From Candidatus Similichlamydia laticola (GTDB taxonomy: Bacteria > Chlamydiota > Chlamydiia > Chlamydiales > Parilichlamydiaceae), in NCBI RefSeq assembly GCF_003339615.1, contig NZ_QQBG01000017.1, positions 33,197 through 97,196 on the forward strand: a stretch of DNA of 64,000 nt, written 5' to 3'. Below the pieces are notes generated by a model, which was not told the origin of the DNA, did not search any database, and saw only the letters and a program-made list of their open reading frames with translations. Of this stretch, positions 25,291-34,430 are shown one piece after another. Made by a program: the position numbers and the translations under genes. Position 1 is the stretch's first letter, and every line of letters starts with the position of its first letter.

Positions 25291-25563
25291 ATGAGTAAGA
25301 AGAGAGAGAGAAAAGCACGTTTGCATCCCGAGTATCGTACTGTTGCTTTCGTAGATACTTCTACTGGTGTTCAGTACCTCTGTGGTACAACCTGGAAGGG
25401 AAAGCATGATAAGACATGCGTTGTTAATGGGATAGAATACCCTCTATGCGAGATTCCTATTTCTTCTTCTTCACATCCCTTGTTTACAGGTCAGAAGTAC
25501 GTAGATACTGAGGGAAGAATTTCTAAGTTTAACAAGAAGTATCGCAAGCAATCTGAATCTTAG
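25291..25563 (+). CDS. rpmE: 50S ribosomal protein L31 (type B-like)
   Basis: The 90-residue protein has RLHPEYRTVAFVDTSTGVQYLCGTT and SSSSHPLFTGQKYVDTEGRISKFNKKY (read in parts), the L31 pattern. It has no CxxC zinc site, which fits the zinc-independent type. The order rpmE-prfA-prmC matches CT022-CT024 of Chlamydia. ATG 25291 was chosen; TTG 25279 is in frame. Confidence 0.93.
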   Translation: MSKKRERKARLHPEYRTVAFVDTSTGVQYLCGTTWKGKHDKTCVVNGIEYPLCEIPISSSSHPLFTGQKYVDTEGRISKFNKKYRKQSES

Positions 25564-25587
25564 ACAGCTTATAGGTCGAGTGGCTGC

Positions 25588-26691
25588 ATGTCAGGAGAAG
25601 AAATCACTTTTGATCCTTCCTTTAAGGCTCAGTTTTTCGAGCGTTTGGGTCAAGTTCAGGCCCAATTGGCTGATTTAGAGATCTTTCGGGATCAAAAAGC
25701 GTTTATTGAATTGTCAAAAGAACATGCTCGTCTTGTCGATTTAACAACAGCCTTTAGGGAGTTTGACCAACACGAACGAGATATTCAGGAAGTGCAACAG
25801 CTGCTTGTTTCTCAAGGTGCTCACTCCGAAATGTATGTTTTTCTGTCCCAGGAGCTTCTTGCTTTAGAAAAAAAACGAGAAGATATGCGGCATCAGTTGG
25901 AACTTCTCCTTATTCCACCCGATCCGTTAGATGACCTCAGTGCGATTGTCGAAATACGAGCTGGGACAGGTGGAGATGAGGCAGCTTTGTTTGTTGCCGA
26001 CTGCGCACGTATGTACCAGCTTTATGCAGATGGGAAGAAATGGACGATTGAAGTTCTATCTGTGATGCCTTCCTCTTTGGGAGGTTTCAAAGAATATATC
26101 TTTGAGGTTTCTGGGAAATCTGCTTACAGAACCTTAAGGCATGAGGCCGGAACGCATCGCGTTCAACGCGTCCCAGTCACAGAAGCACAGGGTCGGTTGC
26201 ATACTTCTGCTGTTACAATTGCTGTTTTAGTTCCAGATGATCCTTCAAGTCATTTTCAAGTGAATGAAAAGGATCTCAAGATTCAGACTTGCCGTGCCTC
26301 CGGAGCCGGTGGGCAACATGTAAATAAAACGGATTCGGCTGTTCGTATTACTCATATTCCTTCCGGTATTGTTTGCTATTGTCAAGAAGAGAGAAGTCAA
26401 CATCGTAATCGGGATAAAGCAATGCGCCTCCTTAAAGCGAAGCTTCTCGAAAAGGAACGTACAGAAAAACATGCTGCTGTTGCCGCTTTGAGAGCATCGC
26501 AGGTGGGGAGTGGAGATCGATCAGAACGTATTCGGACATATAATTTTCCTCAAAATAGGGTGACAGATCATCGAATTCAGCTGACGTTATATTCACTAGA
26601 TCAAGTGATGAATGGGGCTTTGGAGCCGATTTGTTCTGCTCTTGTTCGCTGGCATGGAAAGAACAGATGTTCACATCAAATATCACCTTAA
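25588..26691 (+). CDS. prfA: peptide chain release factor 1
   Basis: RF1 reads UAA and UAG. The 367 residues contain the GGQ motif in CRASGAGGQHVNKTDSAVR (about residue 237) and the codon-recognition tripeptide as PVT in RVPVTEAQGRLHTSA (usually PAT or PVT in RF1). Its glutamine is methylated by PrmC, encoded immediately downstream with a 25-base overlap. RF1 length is normal. Confidence 0.96.
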   Translation: MSGEEITFDPSFKAQFFERLGQVQAQLADLEIFRDQKAFIELSKEHARLVDLTTAFREFDQHERDIQEVQQLLVSQGAHSEMYVFLSQELLALEKKREDMRHQLELLLIPPDPLDDLSAIVEIRAGTGGDEAALFVADCARMYQLYADGKKWTIEVLSVMPSSLGGFKEYIFEVSGKSAYRTLRHEAGTHRVQRVPVTEAQGRLHTSAVTIAVLVPDDPSSHFQVNEKDLKIQTCRASGAGGQHVNKTDSAVRITHIPSGIVCYCQEERSQHRNRDKAMRLLKAKLLEKERTEKHAAVAALRASQVGSGDRSERIRTYNFPQNRVTDHRIQLTLYSLDQVMNGALEPICSALVRWHGKNRCSHQISP

Positions 26692-27536
26692 GGGATCTGG
26701 TCAAGAAATGGCGAGCTTTTGCCCTCCAAGCAGGACAGTTAGAGAAAGAAGTGGACTGGCTATGTGCCAGAAGGTGTGGCTACGTTTCTCTTTCTCAGCT
26801 CTATCTTGATTTAGAAAGAGAGGTCAGTAAGGAGTGGCTCGAAAGGACAGAGATTGCCATGCAACGTCTGGTAGGCGGGTGCCCTTTGGAGTACGTTTTA
26901 GGTGAGGCTTTTTTTGACGGGGAATGGATTTGTGTTGACTCTTCCACTTTGATTCCTCGTCCGGAAACGGAGGAAATGTTTTGCTATATCCCTTGGAGTG
27001 AGTTGCCACCGGTTAGTCGAATGCTTGACTTATGCTGTGGTACGGGTTGTTTAGCTCTGGGATTGAAGAAAAGGCGTCCAGACAGCAACAATTTGGTCTT
27101 TGCTTCTGATCTTTGTGCTTCTGCTTTGAAGATTGCTAGGAAAAATGCAGCGCTCTTATCCAGGGAAATTTATTTTAGAGAGGGTTCTTGGTTGGAACCT
27201 TGGGCAGGAGAGTTTTTTGATTTAATCATTTCGAATCCTCCCTATTTGAGCGAAGACGAGTGGAAGGCATTAGACTCTTCCGTAGCCGAATTCGAACCTA
27301 AGTCTGCTCTTGTTGCTGGAGGAAGTGGATTGGAAGGCATTGTGTCTATTTTGAAACGAGCAGGAACGCACCTTAAAGAAAAAGGCTTTCTTCTACTTGA
27401 AGTAGGCTCGACACAAGTTCAAGAGGTCAAGAGACTCGCGACCCATTTTGGTTGGGGGTTAGGGGTAAGTTATTACGATTCTTTCGGGAAGGAGCGTTTT
27501 CTTCTTTTTCAAGGCTGGCAGCCTTCATGTGGTTGA
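26667..27536 (+). CDS. prmC: release factor glutamine methyltransferase
   Basis: PrmC methylates the GGQ glutamine of release factors. ATG 26667 gives 290 residues overlapping prfA. The SAM-binding MLDLCCGTGCLALGLKKR (about residues 120-137) and catalytic SNPPYLSEDEW (about 190-200) are intact, as is the family's IPRPETEEM. An N-terminal helical domain comes first. It is directly followed by ffh. Confidence 0.94.
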   Translation: MFTSNITLRDLVKKWRAFALQAGQLEKEVDWLCARRCGYVSLSQLYLDLEREVSKEWLERTEIAMQRLVGGCPLEYVLGEAFFDGEWICVDSSTLIPRPETEEMFCYIPWSELPPVSRMLDLCCGTGCLALGLKKRRPDSNNLVFASDLCASALKIARKNAALLSREIYFREGSWLEPWAGEFFDLIISNPPYLSEDEWKALDSSVAEFEPKSALVAGGSGLEGIVSILKRAGTHLKEKGFLLLEVGSTQVQEVKRLATHFGWGLGVSYYDSFGKERFLLFQGWQPSCG

Positions 27537-27545
27537 GGTAGATGT

Positions 27546-28916
27546 ATGTTTTCTGTTTTGAAACAGGGATGGAGCAGGCTGCTCCAAGGAATTAAACAAA
27601 AGTCTTTTCTTAGTGATTGTGACTCTGAAGATATCTGTGCACAGATGCGTTCTTTACTCCTGGAAGCTGACGTACACCCCTCAGTCATTGACCATCTTCT
27701 TTCGAAAATAAAAGAAGGGGCCGCAGAGGCTGTCCAAAGGGGGAAATGGACACCTACTCGTTTCACGGAACTCATTTACGAAGAGGTTGGCCTTTTATTA
27801 GGAAAAACAGAAGAGTCTTCTCGGGAGTATTATGCGGAAGAAGCGGAAAACACGCCCTATTTCTCCCCTGTAGAAAATAAGACCTGTGTTTGGTTGTTTT
27901 GTGGGTTGCCTGGTCAAGGAAAAACAACGCAAATAGCTAAACTAGCTGCTTTTCTTAGGCAACAAGATGTTTCCTTATCGATTGGTCTAGTTTGTGCGGA
28001 TTTTAGTCGCCCCATGGCAGGAAAGCAGCTAGAACTTTTAACAAAGGAACTGCATCTTACTCTTTTCTTGGTAGAACCACAGGAGGATCTCGACTCCTTT
28101 TTACAACGTGTTCTCAAGCAATCTCGTTTGCAAGGTATACATCTTCTTCTTGTAGATAGTGCCGGTTGTCTCGATACAGACATCACAGCCATGCAGGAGC
28201 TAAATCAAATTTGTTCTTTGTTAAATCCGGAAAAAGTTTTTTTTGTTGTGCATGGCGGAAAAGGCCAGTCCGTTTTAGAATCTGGTCTCCGTTTCCACGA
28301 AAAGGTCAGATTAACGGGTTTTATCGTGACGATGTTAGATGGGGAGGTCAAAGGGGGCAGTATCCTGTCGATGGTACATCGGGTTGGTGTCCCGATCGTT
28401 TTTGAAGGCTTTGGGGAACGCTTAGAGGATTTACGCCTTTTTAACCCTTTGTCAATGGCGGATCGGATTTTGGGCATGGGGGATACGTTTAATTTAAAAA
28501 AGAAGCTTAGGGGGCCTTTGCAAGGAGACCAAATTGATGATTTGAAGAAAAGAGCTCTTGAGGGGGAGATTACTTTTCAAGACTATTTGGATCAGTGTCG
28601 TGCTTTGAGGAAATGTGGTCCGCTTTCTGCTCTTTTGGCTATGGTCCCTGGCTTTTCTGAGTTGCATTTTGAGGAAAATGATTTTGTTCGCTCAGAGGCA
28701 ATTATTTGCTCAATGAAGGCTAAAGAGAGGCTCTGTCTGGTTCCGTTCTCAGAGAAGAGTTTGCATCGCATCGCTTCAGGTAGTGGTTGCTCCGTTCAGG
28801 AGGTGATGCGTCTTATTCAAAATTTTGAGGCGTTCCGGTCTACTGTTCGCCAAATGGGTTCGTCCTTTGATCTGGACAAGTTAAAAAAAATGATGGGAGG
28901 GTTGAAATGGCACTAA
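27546..28916 (+). CDS. ffh: signal recognition particle GTPase Ffh/SRP54, divergent
   Basis: The protein (456 residues) has the N, G and M domains of SRP54. The P-loop GLPGQGKTTQIAKLA (about residue 120) is intact, but later motifs are altered: the G3 D-T-A-G-R is DSAGC (about 204) and the G4 T-K-x-D reads TMLD (about 262), losing the lysine that normally contacts guanine. In the M domain the RNA-binding S-R-R-x-R-I-A-x-GSG is EKSLHRIASGSG. The C-terminus has few methionines (KKMMGGLKWH). Position (prmC-ffh-rpsP-trmD) is that of Chlamydia CT025. It is still likely a functional Ffh, but its GTP specificity or SRP RNA contact may be changed. Confidence 0.88.
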   Translation: MFSVLKQGWSRLLQGIKQKSFLSDCDSEDICAQMRSLLLEADVHPSVIDHLLSKIKEGAAEAVQRGKWTPTRFTELIYEEVGLLLGKTEESSREYYAEEAENTPYFSPVENKTCVWLFCGLPGQGKTTQIAKLAAFLRQQDVSLSIGLVCADFSRPMAGKQLELLTKELHLTLFLVEPQEDLDSFLQRVLKQSRLQGIHLLLVDSAGCLDTDITAMQELNQICSLLNPEKVFFVVHGGKGQSVLESGLRFHEKVRLTGFIVTMLDGEVKGGSILSMVHRVGVPIVFEGFGERLEDLRLFNPLSMADRILGMGDTFNLKKKLRGPLQGDQIDDLKKRALEGEITFQDYLDQCRALRKCGPLSALLAMVPGFSELHFEENDFVRSEAIICSMKAKERLCLVPFSEKSLHRIASGSGCSVQEVMRLIQNFEAFRSTVRQMGSSFDLDKLKKMMGGLKWH

Positions 28917-29248
28917 AGATTCGGTTGCGACAGCAGGGGCAGAGAAATCGCAAGGTGTATCGATTTGTTGTGGCCGATGCTCGTTGTCCACGTGAGGGTC
29001 GTTACATTGAGTGTTTGGGTTGGTACAACCCTTTTGCGGTAGGAAGCCAGCTAGAGTTCGTTTTGTCCGAAGAGAAGACGTTGTATTGGCTGGAGAAAGG
29101 GGCACAGCCAACGGAGAGTTTTCTAAACTTTTTAAACAAATCTGCCCCTGCTGCCGTGCAGTTACTCGAGGCAAGACGTTCCTTACGTGCTAGAAAACGT
29201 AAAGAGGAGAGGAGGAGATCGGCTACTCGGAGAAAGGCGGGCGCTTAA
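28907..29248 (+). CDS. rpsP: 30S ribosomal protein S16
   Basis: The 113-residue protein reads MALKIRLRQQGQRNRKVYRF and ECLGWYNPFA near the start, the S16 signature. It has a long basic C-terminal tail (RKRKEERRRSATRRKAGA), as in Chlamydia. It overlaps ffh by ten bases and is four bases from trmD. Confidence 0.95.
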   Translation: MALKIRLRQQGQRNRKVYRFVVADARCPREGRYIECLGWYNPFAVGSQLEFVLSEEKTLYWLEKGAQPTESFLNFLNKSAPAAVQLLEARRSLRARKRKEERRRSATRRKAGA

Positions 29249-29251
29249 GAA

Positions 29252-30298
29252 GTGCTCATTTCCGTCCTTTCGCTTTTTCCAGCTTATTTCGATAGCCCTC
29301 TTTCTTGTTCTTTGATTGGTCGTGCGCTTCGAGATGGTCTCTTGTCTGTGAACTTGATCAACTTACGTGATTTTGCTTCACGACGGGGGGGCCGTGTGGA
29401 TGATCGGCCTTTTGGAGGAGGTCCAGGGATGGTCTTGGACGCACCGACGGTTGTAAGATCCGTGACAGCTTGTTCTTCGCCTTGTACGCGTACGGTCATG
29501 CTTTCTCCGGCTGGTAGGCCGTTGAATTCCCGTCTTGTTAAAGAGCTGGCGAAGGAGGAACATCTCCTCTTGCTCTCTGGTCACTACGAGGGGGTGGATG
29601 CGCGTGCATTGGACCTCTGCATCGACGAATCCATCTCTGTTGGAGATTTTGTTCTTACGAATGGTTGTCTAGCAGCTCTTGTTGTGATCGATGCAGTGAG
29701 TAGATTTTTATTAGGAGTCATTGGGAATGACCTGTCTGCTTGTGAGGACTCTTTTGAGAATTCGATTTTGGATTTTCCACATTATACTCGTCCAAGATCG
29801 TACTTAGGATATACGGTTCCTGAAGTGCTTGTTTCTGGTCATCACTATCAGGTTTCTGCCTTCAGAAAGGAAAGAGCGGTGGAAGAAACAAGGAGGATAC
29901 GTCCGGATCTTTTTCTTTCTGCCTTGGGGAGTAGCTTTAGGGGAAAGCCTTTACTGATTCGCTATGTGGATGTGTCTCTTTCTCTTTTGGTTAATTGGTA
30001 CAGGGCTTTGGGTTTTGTCCTCTTGGAAACGGAGTATGGCTTACTTGCTTCTGTTGAGCAAATTTCGGTACACTTTGTCAATTCGGGTTTAGCCTGTTTC
30101 GAAGAAGAGGCACCATCTCAACTTGTGCGCTATGTGAGTGAACAAGAAAGAACGAGCAGTGAGACTGCTTTGGCAGCTTTGTCTTGGCCTTACGTCGTTT
30201 CTCATATTGATAGTGGAAAGGAGACTTTGACCTGTTTGAGGGTCATCGACCCTTCTGGTTTAAACTGGCTAATTGTTTCTGGGTGTTATGGCGGGTGA
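29252..30298 (+). CDS. trmD: tRNA (guanine-N1-)-methyltransferase with C-terminal glyoxalase-like extension
   Basis: TrmD makes m1G37. The N-terminal ~220 residues form the SPOUT domain: FGGGPGMVLDAPTV, LLSGHYEGVDARALD, and ISVGDFVLTNGCLAALVVID. A further ~120 residues (from about 228) look like the vicinal-oxygen-chelate fold: RYVDVSLSLLVNWYRALGFVLL is the typical first strand and helix. Chlamydial TrmD is known to be ~350 residues with such an extension; its role is not known. GTG start. Confidence 0.94.
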   Translation: MLISVLSLFPAYFDSPLSCSLIGRALRDGLLSVNLINLRDFASRRGGRVDDRPFGGGPGMVLDAPTVVRSVTACSSPCTRTVMLSPAGRPLNSRLVKELAKEEHLLLLSGHYEGVDARALDLCIDESISVGDFVLTNGCLAALVVIDAVSRFLLGVIGNDLSACEDSFENSILDFPHYTRPRSYLGYTVPEVLVSGHHYQVSAFRKERAVEETRRIRPDLFLSALGSSFRGKPLLIRYVDVSLSLLVNWYRALGFVLLETEYGLLASVEQISVHFVNSGLACFEEEAPSQLVRYVSEQERTSSETALAALSWPYVVSHIDSGKETLTCLRVIDPSGLNWLIVSGCYGG

Positions 30299-30301
30299 AG
30301 T

Positions 30302-30691
30302 ATGGTAAACAAGTTGCCAAAAGTTTTGGCTTTTGAAGAGCAGTTCAAGCGAAAAGAACCTCTGTGTTCCTTACGTGTCGGTGATTCCGTCACTGTACAT
30401 ATGAAGATCAAAGAGGGTGATAAATCTAGGATTCAGCTCTTCTCTGGCACGTTGATTGGGAAAAGTGGGAGTGGTTTATCTTCTGCTTTCGTGGTCAGGC
30501 GTGTCACAATGGGAGAAGGTGTTGAATATAAGTTTTTTGAGCACAGTCCCTTATTAATCAAGGTTGAGGTGACAGGACATGGAGTCAGTCGTCGAGCAAA
30601 GTTGAATTTTCTACGTGGGCGAGTTGGGAAGAAAGCACGTCTCAAGCAGATGGTGGGAAGGATCAAGTCTTCTACGGATGAACAAGAGTGA
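30302..30691 (+). CDS. rplS: 50S ribosomal protein L19
   Basis: The 129-residue protein has GDSVTVHMKIKEGDKSRIQ, FSGTLIGKSGSGLSSAFVVR (usual 'FEGVVI...G...TFTVRK') and GVEYKFFEHSPLL. It lies three bases after trmD and overlaps rnhB by 14 bases. It is a component of the 30S-50S interface. Confidence 0.95.
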   Translation: MVNKLPKVLAFEEQFKRKEPLCSLRVGDSVTVHMKIKEGDKSRIQLFSGTLIGKSGSGLSSAFVVRRVTMGEGVEYKFFEHSPLLIKVEVTGHGVSRRAKLNFLRGRVGKKARLKQMVGRIKSSTDEQE

Positions 30692-31358
30692 GCTTTCTGT
30701 CTTTTCTGAGCATCCAGGTGTCTCTTTCGATTTGTCCTGCCTTGATGGTCGTTCCGAATGGGTTATCGGACTCGACGAAGTCGGAAGAGGGTGTTTAGCT
30801 GGGCCGGTGTTAGCTGTAGCGTGCCGCATTCGAATTGCAAATGCACGGCTTTCTGGAGTTAAGGATAGCAAGTTATTAACTGCCCTGCAACGGGAGTTTC
30901 TTGTGGAGCAGCTTGCTGCACTTCCTTCTTTGGAATACTCTTACGGAGTCGCTTCTGTCGAGGAGATTGATCAAGTTAACATTGGGAAAGCTTCTCTTCT
31001 TGCAATGGAGAGGGCCTTACATGGTCTGGATGTCCGTGATGCTTGTATTTTAGTCGACGGGAAGAGTCTGCCCTATCTTTCCGAGCAGTCTGGACATCTC
31101 TCTTTGCGTTCTTATGTCAAGGGAGACTCCCTGTCTTGGACGATTGGGGCTGCCTCGATTTTCGCGAAAGTGAAGAGGGATGCTATAATGTGCGACCTTG
31201 AAGGAAGGTGGCCGGGCTATTCTTTTTCGAAAAATAAAGGGTATGGAACCGCAGAACATTTGCTTGCGTTGAAAACGATTGGGGTCAGCCCTGTGCACCG
31301 TCGCTCCTTCAAGCCTGTACGGGAAACAATAGCTTTCTTTTCAGGGGCAAAGCTGTGA
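30678..31358 (+). CDS. rnhB: ribonuclease HII
   Basis: RNase HII removes ribonucleotides from DNA. ATG 30678 gives 226 residues (a longer frame to 30615 lies inside rplS). The active-site acidic residues are visible: IGLDEVGRGCLAGPV (Asp and Glu), SGVKDSKLL, and the later ILVDGKSL (Asp). The family's AAASIxAKVxRD is GAASIFAKVKRDAIM, and GYGTAEHLLAL follows. Confidence 0.94.
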   Translation: MNKSELSVFSEHPGVSFDLSCLDGRSEWVIGLDEVGRGCLAGPVLAVACRIRIANARLSGVKDSKLLTALQREFLVEQLAALPSLEYSYGVASVEEIDQVNIGKASLLAMERALHGLDVRDACILVDGKSLPYLSEQSGHLSLRSYVKGDSLSWTIGAASIFAKVKRDAIMCDLEGRWPGYSFSKNKGYGTAEHLLALKTIGVSPVHRRSFKPVRETIAFFSGAKL

Positions 31359-31431
31359 CGCGTTTCCCTTTCTCTTCTGTTGTGTCTTCGAAATGTGTGT
31401 AACGGATTTGTTATGTGTGGAGAGATTGGAA

Positions 31432-31989
31432 ATGAAGCGGCAAAAGTTATTCGTTCTTAGTGGGCCTTCTGGGGTAGGTAAGACGACCCTTGTTCAGAAT
31501 CTGTTGGTGGCAGACACGAGTGTCAAACGATTGGTTACGTGTACAACAAGGGCCCCTCGGTCTAATGAACAGGAGGGCATTGACTATTTTTTCATGTCGC
31601 GAGGGAAGTTCCAAGGTCTCATCGACCAGGGGCTTTTGGCTGAGTGGGAAGAAATACATGGGAATTATTATGGGGTCTTGAAGTCACAGATCGACTCCCT
31701 GTTTGCGGAAGGGTTGGCACCCATTGCAAATGTTGGTGTTCAAGGGGCTTTTTCTCTATCTGCTCTGTATCCTTGTGTACTTATCTTTCTTGAACCACCC
31801 TCTCCTGAGGCCTTAGAGACAAGGCTATTAAAGCGGGGAGAAGAGGATAGGAAAATCATTGAACTTCGTCTTGAAAAAGGGAAGGAGGTCATGACTTTTC
31901 GTGATAGGTATGATTATACGATAGTTTGTGATGACCTCACTTCTGCATTTGATCTTCTGCAACAAATTGTTAGAAAGGAACGAGAATAA
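31432..31989 (+). CDS. gmk: guanylate kinase
   Basis: The 185-residue enzyme phosphorylates GMP. ATG 31432 follows GGAGAG at good spacing. P-loop SGPSGVGKTTLVQNLL, GMP-binding TCTTRAPRSNEQEGIDYFF, and RYDYTIVCDDL near the end are typical. It is shorter than the usual 205 residues because of a short C-terminus. It is followed by the omega-like gene, mirroring gmk-rpoZ pairs in other bacteria. Confidence 0.94.
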   Translation: MKRQKLFVLSGPSGVGKTTLVQNLLVADTSVKRLVTCTTRAPRSNEQEGIDYFFMSRGKFQGLIDQGLLAEWEEIHGNYYGVLKSQIDSLFAEGLAPIANVGVQGAFSLSALYPCVLIFLEPPSPEALETRLLKRGEEDRKIIELRLEKGKEVMTFRDRYDYTIVCDDLTSAFDLLQQIVRKERE

Positions 31990-32022
31990 CCGGTTTAACG
32001 CAAGGTCATTAGGAGGGCTTTT

Positions 32023-32358
32023 ATGGGCGGATTGATCAAATACACGGAAGATGATTACGAATCATCCTTAACCAATGAGCAGTTGAGTCGTCGGTTTCGT
32101 AGCCGTTTCGACTTGGTGCTTTATGCCATTGAGGAGACCCGTAAGGCTATTGTTTCAGGTCGGGGGAAGACAGTTGTGGGCAATCTGCCTTTTGAGGTGT
32201 TGAAAGAGCTTGCAGAGAAACCTGAGGAAGAGGTGACGAGTGTTGCACACAGACCACGCCTGAAGGTTCGAAAGATGACAACAACAGAAAAAAGAATTGC
32301 TTCCTCTTCTTCCCGTCGACGCAACTGGATGGAAGAGTCTCTTCCCAATCACTCGTAA
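32023..32358 (+). CDS. rpoZ: RNA polymerase omega-like protein
   Basis: The 111-residue protein contains SRRFRSRFDLVLYAIEETRKAI (residues ~22-43), which resembles the omega core 'RFxLVxxAxxRARQL', then GKTVVGNLPFEVLKELAE, similar to the K-x-x-x-x-A-L-x-E region. The C-terminal part is basic and low-complexity. Position between gmk and metG is that of CT031 in Chlamydia. A strong AGGAGG precedes ATG 32023. Identification as omega rests on a short motif and context. Confidence 0.7.
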   Translation: MGGLIKYTEDDYESSLTNEQLSRRFRSRFDLVLYAIEETRKAIVSGRGKTVVGNLPFEVLKELAEKPEEEVTSVAHRPRLKVRKMTTTEKRIASSSSRRRNWMEESLPNHS

Positions 32359-32384
32359 GAAGCCAATTTTGGAGCTGAGTAAAC

Positions 32385-34430
32385 ATGACAGAAAAAAAGG
32401 TTTTAGTAACTGCTGCTTTGCCTTATGCAAATGGCACGTTACATTTTGGGCATATGGCTGGTGTCTATCTTCCTGCTGATGTCTTTTCAAGATTCTGTCG
32501 TTTTCGTGGAGATGATGTGCTTTTTATCTCCGGTTCGGATGAGTATGGTTTAGCTGTATCTATTTCTGCCGAATTAGCAGGGAGAACGCCCAAAGAGCAT
32601 GCGCAGATTTATCACGTTTTTAACAAGCGCCTCCTTGATCGTTTTCTGATTTCAATGGATCATTTCTCTAGGACGACGAACCCTTATCATGCTGAATTGG
32701 TCTCCTCTTTTTTTTTGAAGCTTGTTGAGAATGGGTTCATTGAGGCCACAACGGGAGACCACCTCTATTCGCCTAAAGAAGAGCGTTTTTTAGCTGATCG
32801 TTATGTACAAGGTCGTTGCCCTCTTTGTGGTTTTCAGGAAGCTCGGGGCGATGAATGCACTAAATGTGGTTCATCGTATGAGGCGACTTCTTTGCTTAAT
32901 CCTGTTTCAAAAATCAATGGAGAACGTCTTGAAAAAAGAGCTTCGACACATTATTTCCTAAGACTAGATGCCTTACAGGAGCAAATTAAGAAGTGGCTCC
33001 AAAAAAAGGAGGAGTGGAAACCTTCTGTGATGAATTTTCTTCTTTCTTCTGTGGATGAGCTTAGGCCACGCGCTATTACGCGGGATACGAGCTGGGGGGT
33101 TCCTGTCCCCAATTGTCCTCAGTTTTCTGATCACAACTTTTCTCAAAAAGTTTTCTATGTTTGGTTTGATGCTCCTTTAGGCTATATTTCTGCATCTATT
33201 GAGTGGGCCGTACAGCAAGGAGACGAAAGCCTATGGAGGACCTTCTGGGAAGACCAGAATGTGCGTTACATTCAATTTCTTGGGAAGGACAACGTGACTT
33301 TTCACGGCCTTATGTTTCCAGGCATGTTGTTGGGCGAGGGCGGTAGCTATAAGATGGTCGATAGTTTGCAGGTGAATCAGTTTTATACAATGGAGGGACA
33401 GAAGATTAGCAAAACAGATGGGGTTCATGTCGATTTGGAGGCTGTCTTAGACCGTTACGATGTAGAGCAACTTAGGTACATGTTTGCTTCTACTGCTCCA
33501 GAGTTGTCTGACTCTGATTTTCGCTGGAAAGACTTTCAAAACAAGTGCAATACTGATCTTGTTGGAAAGCTAGGAAATTTTGTAAACCGTACTTTGACGA
33601 TTGTCCATAGAGAATGTGGGGGACTTGTTCCAGAAGTATACGGTTTTGCAGAAGAGGATGAGTTGGCCTTAGGAAAAGCAAAAGTTCTTTTAGAAGAGAT
33701 GAGCGAGTGCTATGACACGTGTCGTCTCAGGAGAGCGACTCAAGTTCTTATGGAGTGTGCCCATGTTGCCAATGCCTACTTCGATACAGCACAACCTTGG
33801 AAGTTGATTGAGGACTCTCATCAGACCACTCGATTGCACACCGTCTTATTTTGTTGTTTAGAATTTATTCGCCTTTTGGCTATTGGCTCCTATCCTCTTC
33901 TTCCTGAAGCAGCAGAGAAGATGTGGGCTATGGTCGGAGGAAGTGGAAGTCTCGGAGAAAAGACTTGGAAAGAGAGAGCCGAACAATCTGTTTTCACTGG
34001 TTCGAAGTGTGCTGCTTCTCAGATTCTGTTCAAAAAGGTAGCCGATGAACAAATTGAGGCCGAATTGGATCAGATGACTTCAGATACGGATCCTATAGAG
34101 AAGCGTGAAATGGTGACTCTAGAAGAATTCCAGCGTTTGGATTTACGGGTAGGGAAGATTCTAGAAGCAAACTTAGTTCCACGTTCTTCAAAGTTAATTC
34201 TTTTGCGTGTGGATCTTGGTACGGAGATCGTGCCAATTCTCTCCGGAATTGCTCAGCACTGTTCACCAGAAAGCCTACTTCAGAAGAAGGTTGTTGTTTT
34301 GACTAATCTTAAGCCCATTCGTCTAATGGGAATCGAGAGCAAGGGCATGATCCTTGCTATGGATCTAGAGGGCAGTGGGATTGAGCTTCTTACTGTTTGC
34401 GAAGCTGCCGTTGGTTCTAAAGTGCAATAG
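32385..34430 (+). CDS. metG: methionyl-tRNA synthetase with C-terminal tRNA-binding domain
   Basis: The 681-residue class I synthetase shows the HIGH-type ALPYANGTLHFGHMAG near residue 10, a zinc knuckle CPLCGFQEARGDECTKCG (about 145), and the KMSKS equivalent QKISKTDG (about 340). The last ~105 residues form an EMAP/Arc1p-type OB fold (RLDLRVGKILEANLV, RLMGIESKGMILAM), which binds tRNA and is also found at the end of E. coli MetRS. The gmk-omega-metG order matches Chlamydia; from memory, the chlamydial enzyme is shorter and may lack this OB domain. Confidence 0.95.
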   Translation: MTEKKVLVTAALPYANGTLHFGHMAGVYLPADVFSRFCRFRGDDVLFISGSDEYGLAVSISAELAGRTPKEHAQIYHVFNKRLLDRFLISMDHFSRTTNPYHAELVSSFFLKLVENGFIEATTGDHLYSPKEERFLADRYVQGRCPLCGFQEARGDECTKCGSSYEATSLLNPVSKINGERLEKRASTHYFLRLDALQEQIKKWLQKKEEWKPSVMNFLLSSVDELRPRAITRDTSWGVPVPNCPQFSDHNFSQKVFYVWFDAPLGYISASIEWAVQQGDESLWRTFWEDQNVRYIQFLGKDNVTFHGLMFPGMLLGEGGSYKMVDSLQVNQFYTMEGQKISKTDGVHVDLEAVLDRYDVEQLRYMFASTAPELSDSDFRWKDFQNKCNTDLVGKLGNFVNRTLTIVHRECGGLVPEVYGFAEEDELALGKAKVLLEEMSECYDTCRLRRATQVLMECAHVANAYFDTAQPWKLIEDSHQTTRLHTVLFCCLEFIRLLAIGSYPLLPEAAEKMWAMVGGSGSLGEKTWKERAEQSVFTGSKCAASQILFKKVADEQIEAELDQMTSDTDPIEKREMVTLEEFQRLDLRVGKILEANLVPRSSKLILLRVDLGTEIVPILSGIAQHCSPESLLQKKVVVLTNLKPIRLMGIESKGMILAMDLEGSGIELLTVCEAAVGSKVQ

